Source: Lachnospiraceae bacterium UBA3287 (GTDB lineage: Bacteria > Bacillota > Clostridia > Lachnospirales > Lachnospiraceae). From it: DNA of 10,582 nucleotides. The position numbers and the translations under genes are program-made. Shown in pieces: positions 1 to 5,209 of the stretch (position 1 is the stretch's first letter; every line of letters begins with the position of its first letter). The notes under the pieces were generated by a model that saw only the letters and a list, made by a program, of their open reading frames with translations, did not search any database and was not told the DNA's origin. The DNA lies in the NCBI GenBank assembly GCA_002362155.1, contig DETN01000080.1, positions 7,597 to 18,178 on the forward strand, given 5' to 3'.

Positions 1-152
1 ACATGGAGGTGGAGCTGGACGAACATCTGGAGACGGCCCACAAAGGGCTTTACATGATCGGCGACGGCAGCGGAGTCACCCACTCCCTGTCCCATGCCTC
101 GGCCAGCGGCGTCTATGTGGCGGACCGCATCGCAGAGACTTATAAGATCTGA
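1..152 (+). CDS. FAD-dependent oxidoreductase, C-terminal end (partial)
   Basis: Only the last 49 codons are inside the window; the reading frame has whole codons from position 3 and stops with TGA at 150-152. The visible peptide contains GLYMIGDGSGVTHSLSHASA followed by SGVYVADRI. This is the usual C-terminal FAD-contacting segment (GDG-G-T...ASASG) of the uncharacterised FAD-dependent dehydrogenase family (COG2509-like) and of related HI0933/thioredoxin-reductase-type flavoproteins. In such proteins the GD motif contacts the flavin and the following helix closes the fold. The substrate cannot be told from this fragment. An intrinsic terminator begins 8 bp after the stop, so this is the last gene of its transcript and is not linked to the genes to the right. 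The family call is reasonably firm and the exact family is not. Confidence 0.7.
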   Translation, partial: MEVELDEHLETAHKGLYMIGDGSGVTHSLSHASASGVYVADRIAETYKI

Positions 153-159
153 TCCGTGA

Positions 160-203
160 GGATCCGGAAACCATCCTGCCGGGATGGCTTCCGGGTCCTT
201 TTT
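160..203 (+). terminator. Intrinsic terminator after the FAD protein gene
   Basis: A long imperfect stem pairs GGATCCGGAA-CCATCC (160-175) with GGATGG-TTCCGGGTCC (182-198) around a short loop, and is followed directly by TTTTT (199-203). The stem length and the T run make it a convincing rho-independent terminator. Confidence 0.9.
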
Positions 204-317
204 CAGTATCTGCGAGAGAGAAAGAAGAGCAGGGGGAACGGGGAGAAAAGGACAGACAGGAGTGAGAAGAAAACGGGGGACCCGGGGACAAAGCGGAGAG
301 GATTGGCCGGCAGGTCA

Positions 318-346
318 TGGAAAGAGGGGCCTCTATCCTGTATAAT
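318..346 (+). promoter_or_regulatory. Candidate sigma-A promoter for the AAA+/YbjN unit
   Basis: A perfect -10 TATAAT lies at 341-346, with TGGAAA at 318-323 (4 of 6 matches to TTGACA) exactly 17 bp upstream. The predicted transcript starts near 353, about 40 nt before the ATG at 395. The -10 is flanked by a 6-bp inverted repeat, ATCCTG (335-340) and CAGGAT (352-357). This promoter rules out the upstream in-frame ATG at 317 as the start. Confidence 0.6.
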
Positions 347-394
347 AAAGGCAGGATCCATATATGTTTTTCAGATCCGGGAAGAGGAAGCGCC

Positions 395-2437
395 ATGTAT
401 ATACAGATCAAATTAAGCGAAGAATTCGTCAAAAGCCGTTTTTATGACAAGGTCCTGCCCGTGGACGTGCTGGCAGAGGCCCTGAAGAAATCGGACAATA
501 TAAAGATCGTGGATCAGAACAGCTTTGTCCTGACGGTGCGGGTGGACGAAAAGGTCCTGCCACCCGAAAAGCTGGGGGAACTGACAGTCTCTGTTCTGGC
601 CAAAGCCTATGACATGAAAAAGGAGGAGGCCAAAGCCGCCTTCGAAATCTTTGCGGCTCCCGACGAAGCCATTGAGAAGGCCGGAGAGGCGGAAGAAGAG
701 GAAGCTCCGGAGGAGCGTTCCTCAATGGAAGAGATCCGGGGCCTGTTCGGAGCTTCCCAGTTCATTGCCCTGTGCGAGGAGATCCACGCCATGGCCGGAG
801 GCCTGATCCGGGAGGACGCCAGGGATACCCTGATCGCCAGGTCCTATCTGATGAGCAGCGACTCTCCCGAGGTGCTGAGCCTGTCCCTGGACCTGTTCGC
901 CGGCCTCCTTAGGGAGGACGCCCTTTTCCCTGCCGCCAGGGTGGTCAGAAGAAAGGTGCCCCTGTCCAGCATGATGCAGATGTCCATGGGCAAGAACGCG
1001 GCAGAGAACATCCTGGGCAACAACCAGACCCAGGACGTGCTGGAATCCTTCAGCTCTTCCATCGTCCTTTCCTCGGATATCATCGTCAACCTGGACATCA
1101 GCGAATGGACCGAAAGGATCGAGGCCCCCGAATTCCGCCAGTTCCTGGACTGCCTGCAGGAAAACACCGACAACGTGATCTATGTCTTCAGTGTTCCCTA
1201 TCTGGAGCAGAGCGTTCTGGAGAGGATCGCGGCCGTTCTGGGAGAAAGCATGCAGATCCGGACCATTACCTTTGTGCCCGCCTCCATTTCGGAGCTCAAG
1301 TCCCTGGTGGAGGAGGAACTGGACAGGATGGAGCTGACCGCGGACGAGAGTGCCTGGCAGACCTTCTATGAAAGGATCGCCGAGGAAAAGTCGGAGGGCC
1401 GTTTCCAGGGGATCCGGTCCGCGGACCGGATCTTCGACGAGATGGTCTACGCAAGGCTCAGGGCCGCCGCCGGAGGGATCCGGCCGGAGAGCCGGGTCAT
1501 TACGGCAGAGGACCTGAAGGACCTGGTCAGGAGCCGCCTCTGGAACAAGGGCTCGGAGGAGATCCTCCGCTCCATGGTGGGCTTTGAAAAGGTGGAAGAG
1601 CAGCTGCGGGAAGCCTGCGGGGCCCTCACGGGGACCGAGGCTCTTTCCTCCGGCATCTTCTTTGAGGGAGAGAGCGGGACCGGCCGCAGCACCGCGGCCA
1701 GGATCATGGCTGTCATGCTGCGGGAAAAGGGCTTTCTGGAAAAGGGACTTTTATTCGAGCACAGGTCCTCGGACCTGGTGGTGCCCGGGGCCGGCATGAC
1801 CGTTCCGGCCGCCATGGTCATCTGCCGGGACGCCCGCGGATCGGTGCTTTTCATAGACGATATCGATGCCTTCCTGGAAGAGGAGGAGGCCCGGAAGGGG
1901 GTCCAGGGAAGAGAGGAGAGTTCCGAACGGGACAGCTTTGTCATGGAGGCGGACAGCAGAGACTTTGCCTTCAAGGCTGTCAATGTCCTGACTACCTTTA
2001 TGGAGACCCATCCCAGGGACTGCCTGGTGATCTTCGCGGGGGACGAAAAGAAGCTGGAAAAGCTCAGGACCAGGTATCCCCATCTTTCCGCCTGCATTTC
2101 CAGGGTCATCCGGTTTGAAAATTATCCGGCGGCCACCATGGCGGGCATCTTCCTGCAGATGGTGGAAAAGAGCGGGATCCGGAAGGAAGAGGGCCTGAAG
2201 GAGGACGTGGAAGCCTATTTCGGCGCCCTGGACTATAAGACCCTGAAGCCGGTAGGGGCCAGATTTATCCGCAATCTCTTTGAAAAGACCAGGTCCCTTT
2301 CGGGACTCAGGGCCCAGCTGGAGGGAAAGGAAGAGGCGGAGATACTCCGCGCAGATTTCCGTACGGCCTGCAGGGAGAGGGACGAAGGAATGAATGACAA
2401 GGCCCGCAGCCGGTCCAGGTACGGGTTCGGCACCTGA
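395..2437 (+). CDS. Tandem AAA+ protein of CbxX/CfqX (SpoVK/EccA-like) type with degenerate ATPase sites
   Basis: The protein has 680 residues. ATG 395 is chosen because GGGAAGAGG precedes it and a promoter sits downstream of the alternative ATG at 317. Residues 1-90 are unassigned, and about 93-110 is an acidic linker. Residues about 125-385 resemble a decayed AAA+ module: the P-loop position reads SDSPEVLSLS (155-164) with no lysine, but a hydrophobic strand IIVNLD (229-234) and a lid-like helical end remain. Residues about 400-650 align well with CbxX/CfqX, including GESGTGRST (425-433), VLFIDDID, LVIFAGDEKKLE and GARFIRNLFE. The P-loop lysine is Arg431, Walker B ends DD (488-489) instead of DE, and the arginine-finger segment (family LRSRF) reads SACIS (565-569). 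CbxX relatives are hexameric remodelling ATPases; this one probably binds or scaffolds rather than hydrolyses. It forms an operon with the YbjN gene 17 bp downstream. The fold call is firm; inactivity is an inference. Confidence 0.82.
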   Translation: MYIQIKLSEEFVKSRFYDKVLPVDVLAEALKKSDNIKIVDQNSFVLTVRVDEKVLPPEKLGELTVSVLAKAYDMKKEEAKAAFEIFAAPDEAIEKAGEAEEEEAPEERSSMEEIRGLFGASQFIALCEEIHAMAGGLIREDARDTLIARSYLMSSDSPEVLSLSLDLFAGLLREDALFPAARVVRRKVPLSSMMQMSMGKNAAENILGNNQTQDVLESFSSSIVLSSDIIVNLDISEWTERIEAPEFRQFLDCLQENTDNVIYVFSVPYLEQSVLERIAAVLGESMQIRTITFVPASISELKSLVEEELDRMELTADESAWQTFYERIAEEKSEGRFQGIRSADRIFDEMVYARLRAAAGGIRPESRVITAEDLKDLVRSRLWNKGSEEILRSMVGFEKVEEQLREACGALTGTEALSSGIFFEGESGTGRSTAARIMAVMLREKGFLEKGLLFEHRSSDLVVPGAGMTVPAAMVICRDARGSVLFIDDIDAFLEEEEARKGVQGREESSERDSFVMEADSRDFAFKAVNVLTTFMETHPRDCLVIFAGDEKKLEKLRTRYPHLSACISRVIRFENYPAATMAGIFLQMVEKSGIRKEEGLKEDVEAYFGALDYKTLKPVGARFIRNLFEKTRSLSGLRAQLEGKEEAEILRADFRTACRERDEGMNDKARSRSRYGFGT

Positions 2438-2454
2438 CGGGAAAGGAGGCTCCC

Positions 2455-2937
2455 ATGGCAGAATACTCTACCGAAATGGCAGCGGCCGTAAGCCGCTACC
2501 TGGATATGAACAGGATGCGCAGCCGTTTCGACAATGACAGCGGCAGCTTTTATATTACCCTTCCCATGGAGACCAGGCTCAAGCAGATGGATATGGAGAT
2601 CAGAGTGGGGGCTTCCACCCTGATCTCCGAAGTGCGGATCCCTCTGTCCTGCGAGAGCGGGACCGTCCGCTCCGTCATGGAGTTTGTTACCAGGCTGAAC
2701 GCCGCCCTGGATTTCGGAGGCTTCGTTCTGGACGCGGACACAGGGGACGTGTCTTTCCGATTCGGCCTGGACTGTGCCGGTATCCGGCCTTCCTATGACA
2801 TGATCGATCATCTGGTGTCATTGCCCATGATCATCCTTGGCACCTATCTGGACGCCCTTATTTCGGTCATGCTGGGCTATGCGGAGGCAAAAAAAGCGCT
2901 GCAGGACGCAGCGCTTAAAAGTATCAGCAGTGACTGA
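2455..2937 (+). CDS. YbjN-domain protein
   Basis: The protein has 160 residues, with an excellent site AAAGGAGG (2442-2449) 5 nt before the ATG. The layout matches the YbjN family, which has a type III secretion chaperone-like fold. An N-terminal helix (about 1-20) leads to a segment ending GSFYITLPM, then strands around MEIRVGASTLISEVRIPL. Next come a helix SVMEFVTRLNAALDFGGFVLD, the strand pair DTGDVSFRFGLD, and a C-terminal helical part (about 118-160) that is fairly hydrophobic (LVSLPMIILGTYLDALISVML). YbjN proteins have no enzymatic motif and are thought to bind partner proteins. Co-transcription with the AAA+ gene suggests they work together. No signal peptide is seen; the late hydrophobic helix could be amphipathic rather than membrane-spanning. 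The last codons double as a terminator for the converging gene. Family assignment rests on pattern only, so it is moderate. Confidence 0.68.
   Translation: MAEYSTEMAAAVSRYLDMNRMRSRFDNDSGSFYITLPMETRLKQMDMEIRVGASTLISEVRIPLSCESGTVRSVMEFVTRLNAALDFGGFVLDADTGDVSFRFGLDCAGIRPSYDMIDHLVSLPMIILGTYLDALISVMLGYAEAKKALQDAALKSISSD
2889..2916 (-). terminator. Terminator of the FtsK-like gene, inside the YbjN coding end
   Basis: A perfect 9-bp stem, AAGCGCTGC (2894-2902) and GCAGCGCTT (2908-2916), has a 5-nt loop. On the minus strand it is followed by a run of seven T (2895 down to 2889, shared with the stem base). It lies 55 bp past the stop of the minus gene and entirely inside the last codons of the + strand YbjN gene. 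On the + strand the stem is followed by A's, so it does not look like a terminator in that direction. Confidence 0.8.
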
Positions 2938-2970
2938 TGCAGTATCTGATTTATAAATGACGACCGTGGG

Positions 2971-4122
2971 TCATACTCTGGCAAAGAGCTTCTGCCAGAA
3001 GCCCATGGACTGGGGGACTGTCTGGGAGTCCTGTTCCGATGCGGCGGACAGCTCCTGGACGGTCTTTCTGATTTCCGCGGGAGTGACGGAGCAGCCCTGT
3101 ATGTAACGGGGCTCTCTGTGATAGCAGTCCATCAGATAGAAATCGCCTCTGACCCGCATGCGGTAGGCCAGCTCGGATCCCATCAGATAGAGGGAGTCAT
3201 CTTTTCTGGGAGTGCGGAAGCAGACAATGGCCTGGAAAAAGTCGATCAGATCCTCCGCCATGGCAGGATTGGCCACGGTCAGGATCATATGGACCCCTAC
3301 TTCGGGACCGAAGGAGAGGATGTCCGACATAAGGCGGGACAGCTCCCTGCGGCGGTGGGCCATAATAGCGTCTCCGTCACTGATGACCATGATGATGTGG
3401 TCCATGGATCCCTGATAGTCATAGACGGTGCCGCATCCGGCAGCGGCTATGATCTCCAGCCGTCTGTAAACGATCTCCAGAAGATCGTCCAGGGCCGACC
3501 GTATGACGGCCTCCTCCGAAAAATGACGGACATTGGTCAGAGGGCTGAAGGGTGAGAAGCTGACGGAGGATCCGCTGCAGAGCCAGAGGGATACATCGGA
3601 GGGAGCATGGTTCAGGAGAAGAGAGAGGGCCGCTCCGTGAAGGAAGGTCTCGGCTCCGGAAGCCCTGCCCGCGCAGACCAGAAGATGGGGGGTCGCCACA
3701 TCCGTCAGGTCCACAAAGACCCTTTCCCTTTTCAGGGACATGCCGGCCGCGCAGGGCAGGCCGTGGGAAGTGTTGTAGGCGTCCGACACCAGGAGGTCTC
3801 CCAGCCATACGGCGTCGTTCTGCCAGGGAATATCAATGTATACCTTGCCGTTATGGGGATATACGGCTGCGTTTTTCTGCTCGAAGATGACTCTGTAGTA
3901 GGATCTGAGAGTACAGAGCTTTCTGGCGTCCTCCGCACTCTTTGGAATGATGATGAATCTGGTCATGGAAGGTCCCTGGAGCTTGGAGATCTTCCTGTAA
4001 CGGATACCGTTCTCGGACAGGAGCTCCATGAATTCCTCTTCATAGGGGCCGAGACTGCGGCGCTTCCACCTGGTGTGGTAACGAAGAAACCCGGTAAAGT
4101 CGGGCACAATATATTCGGACAT
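2971..4122 (-). CDS. FtsK/SpoIIIE-like protein with a degenerate P-loop (pseudo-ATPase)
   Basis: The protein has 383 residues, and AAAGGA (4137-4132) lies 9 nt before the ATG. It can be laid along the FtsK/SpoIIIE motor from the alpha domain onward. GPSMTRFIIIP (50-60) matches the family GPVVTRYE-QP, YIDIPWQND (95-103) matches GIEIPN, and GLPCAAGMS...VFVDLTDVATPHLLV (121-149) matches the LALGKDI...VADLAKMPHLLV segment. The P-loop then reads AGRASGAET (151-159): the lysine position is Ala157 and the next Ser/Thr position is Glu158. Walker B reads IIMVISDGD (243-251), with Ser248 and Asp249 in place of DE. The sensor Gln of ATQRPS is lost (TVANPA). The closing RGDFYLMD matches RGDMLFLP. There are no N-terminal membrane helices and no C-terminal DNA-reading winged helix. 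It therefore cannot be the chromosome translocase; a structural or partner-binding role is more likely. The family is confident, the function unknown. Confidence 0.82.
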   Translation of the reverse strand: MSEYIVPDFTGFLRYHTRWKRRSLGPYEEEFMELLSENGIRYRKISKLQGPSMTRFIIIPKSAEDARKLCTLRSYYRVIFEQKNAAVYPHNGKVYIDIPWQNDAVWLGDLLVSDAYNTSHGLPCAAGMSLKRERVFVDLTDVATPHLLVCAGRASGAETFLHGAALSLLLNHAPSDVSLWLCSGSSVSFSPFSPLTNVRHFSEEAVIRSALDDLLEIVYRRLEIIAAAGCGTVYDYQGSMDHIIMVISDGDAIMAHRRRELSRLMSDILSFGPEVGVHMILTVANPAMAEDLIDFFQAIVCFRTPRKDDSLYLMGSELAYRMRVRGDFYLMDCYHREPRYIQGCSVTPAEIRKTVQELSAASEQDSQTVPQSMGFWQKLFARV

Positions 4123-4158
4123 ATATAGGAATCCTTTCTCTGAAAGGCGTGAATATCT

Positions 4159-4176
4159 TAAAAAGGGTCTAACCCT
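4159..4176 (-). other. Small hairpin in the leader of the FtsK-like gene
   Basis: On the minus strand AGGGT-TAG-ACCCT is followed by TTTT. The stem is only 5 bp. It lies between the candidate promoter and the ATG and could act as a weak attenuator, or be chance. Confidence 0.25.
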
Positions 4177-4188
4177 GCACAGAAATAT

Positions 4189-4197
4189 ATTTTAGCA
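4189..4197 (-). promoter_or_regulatory. Candidate extended -10 promoter of the FtsK-like gene
   Basis: The minus strand reads TGCTAAAAT, an extended -10 (TGn plus a 5-of-6 match to TATAAT), in very AT-rich DNA. No good -35 is visible at the right distance. The predicted leader is about 60 nt. Confidence 0.45.
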
Positions 4198-4214
4198 TTA
4201 TTTTTTGAAAAAGA

Positions 4215-4269
4215 AATGTAACATTCTTAAAATAATGTATTAAATTTGCTTGACATTTCGGTAAAATGT
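4215..4269. repeat. Paired inverted repeats built on AATGT/ACATT
   Basis: Two inverted repeats share the same half-site. AATGT-A-ACATT spans 4215-4225, and ACATTT-CGGTA-AAATGT spans 4253-4269. The second overlaps a perfect TTGACA (4250-4255) on the + strand, which however has no convincing -10 at 16-18 bp. They lie between the divergent FtsK-like and HAD genes, where a shared operator would be expected. Confidence 0.4.
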
Positions 4270-4272
4270 TGT

Positions 4273-4299
4273 GAATTCCCCAAATTGGCCCGGGAATTC
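4273..4299. repeat. 8-bp inverted repeat upstream of the HAD promoter
   Basis: GAATTCCC (4273-4280) and GGGAATTC (4292-4299) are perfect complements separated by 11 bp. The repeat ends about 22 bp before the extended -10 of the HAD operon, covering where a -35 or operator would lie. It could be a regulator site; no T run follows, so it is not a terminator. Confidence 0.4.
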
Positions 4300-4321
4300 C
4301 TCTCCCCTTGGGGCTTTGGGA

Positions 4322-4330
4322 TGCTATAAT
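4322..4330 (+). promoter_or_regulatory. Extended -10 promoter of the HAD/ADP-ribosylglycohydrolase operon
   Basis: TGCTATAAT is a perfect extended -10. No good -35 is seen 17 bp upstream, which extended -10 promoters tolerate. Transcription would start near 4337, giving a leader of about 43 nt to the TTG at 4380. It also excludes the in-frame ATG at 4308 as the start of the HAD protein. Confidence 0.6.
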
Positions 4331-4364
4331 AGCCCATAGCCCCCGGAAGGGGAGCGAAAGAGGC

Positions 4365-4370
4365 AGGAGG
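4365..4370 (+). promoter_or_regulatory. Ribosome binding site that sets the TTG start of the HAD gene
   Basis: AGGAGG lies 9 nt before TTG 4380 and 18 nt before the next in-frame ATG (4389). Starting at TTG gives MIRMAGLDLDGTLL, the normal N-terminus of the family, so TTG is preferred. Confidence 0.75.
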
Positions 4371-4379
4371 ATCGGGACC

Positions 4380-5207
4380 TTGATCAGAATGGCGGGACTG
4401 GACCTGGACGGGACGCTGCTGAGGCAGGACAAATCCATATCGGACTACAGCAGAGAGGTCATAAGGAGAGCGGCAGAAGCAGGGTGCGTCATCGTGCCTG
4501 TTACGGGAAGGCCTCTGGCCGGAGTCCCCGCCGCGGTGAAAAGCCTGCCCGGCGTCCGCTACTGCATCACGTCCAACGGAGCGGCCGTCTATGACCTGAA
4601 GGAAAGAAAGGTCCTCCGGGAGGTCCTGATGGAGAAGGAGACGGCTCTTTCGGTCCTTGCCGCCGCGGAAGGCGAAGCTCTTATCCGGGAGGTCTTTACG
4701 GGCGGATGGGGCTACCACATGCCCGGGGACTACGAAATGCTGAAAAAGCGCTTTTCGGGAACGCCGGTCATGTCCTATATCGACGGCAGCCGGAAAAAGA
4801 CAGACTGTCTGGAAGACTTTGTCCGGGACTGCTCCGGGGGGCTGGAGAACATCTCTGTCATGTGCCGGTGCTTTGAGGACAGGGAGAGAGTCCGGGAGAA
4901 ACTGTCCCGGGTAAAGGGGATCAACGTGATCCTTCCCTGGAAGACGGATCTGGAGATCACGGACGGGAAAGCCGAAAAGGGAGACGCCCTGCTCTTTCTG
5001 GCAGGGAGCCTGGGGATCCTGAGAGAGGAGACTCTGGCGGCCGGAGACAGCGACAACGATCTGAGCCTTCTGAAAAAGGCCGGCCTTGCCCTTGCCATGG
5101 GCAACGCCTCGCCCCACATCAAAGAGGCCGCTGACTATATTACGGAAGACAACGAGCACGACGGCGCCGCCAGGGCGCTGGAGCGCTTTATTCTGGAGGT
5201 AAAATAA
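4380..5207 (+). CDS. Cof-type HAD-IIB family phosphatase (TTG start)
   Basis: The protein has 276 residues, the usual length for Cof/SupH-type HAD hydrolases of subclass IIB. All four HAD motifs are present. Motif I is DLDGTL with nucleophile Asp8 and acid/base Asp10. Motif II is Thr42 in VTGRP. Motif III is Lys200 in EKGDALLFL. Motif IV is GDSDND (222-227), followed by LLKKAGLALAMGNA and IKEAADYIT, the typical family ending. The cap lies between motifs II and III. These are cytoplasmic Mg-dependent phosphatases acting on sugar phosphates, nucleotides or flavin phosphates; the sequence does not show which. The stop is 2 bp before the ATG of the ADP-ribosylglycohydrolase fusion, whose Shine-Dalgarno GGAGGT lies inside this gene, so translation is probably coupled. 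A role on ADP-ribose-derived phosphates is an attractive inference, not shown. Confidence 0.92.
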   Translation: MIRMAGLDLDGTLLRQDKSISDYSREVIRRAAEAGCVIVPVTGRPLAGVPAAVKSLPGVRYCITSNGAAVYDLKERKVLREVLMEKETALSVLAAAEGEALIREVFTGGWGYHMPGDYEMLKKRFSGTPVMSYIDGSRKKTDCLEDFVRDCSGGLENISVMCRCFEDRERVREKLSRVKGINVILPWKTDLEITDGKAEKGDALLFLAGSLGILREETLAAGDSDNDLSLLKKAGLALAMGNASPHIKEAADYITEDNEHDGAARALERFILEVK

Positions 5208-5209
5208 TT

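Noticed and set aside
317..394. Upstream in-frame ATG that would add 26 residues to the AAA+ protein
   Set aside because: It lies upstream of a good promoter (-10 at 341-346), and ATG 395 has a proper ribosome site and a more protein-like N-terminus.
1447..2109. 220-residue minus strand frame inside the AAA+ gene
   Set aside because: It is Ser/Arg-rich antisense translation of a conserved AAA+ region, with no support of its own.
2937..3060. A + strand terminator after the YbjN gene
   Set aside because: Hairpins such as TCTGGCA/TGCCAGA and GGACT/AGTCC occur but none is followed by a T run; I could not support one.
3607..4128. 173-residue + strand frame opposite the FtsK-like gene
   Set aside because: It has no domain signature and no ribosome site that stands out, and the minus strand protein matches FtsK along its length.
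4250..4278. TTGACA at 4250-4255 as the main HAD promoter
   Set aside because: At 16-18 bp downstream there is only a GAATTC-like sequence, not a -10; the TGCTATAAT at 4322-4330 is better.
4308..4379. Longer start for the HAD protein at ATG 4308
   Set aside because: It would begin before the extended -10 at 4322-4330 and add 24 residues not seen in the family; TTG 4380 has AGGAGG at 9 nt.
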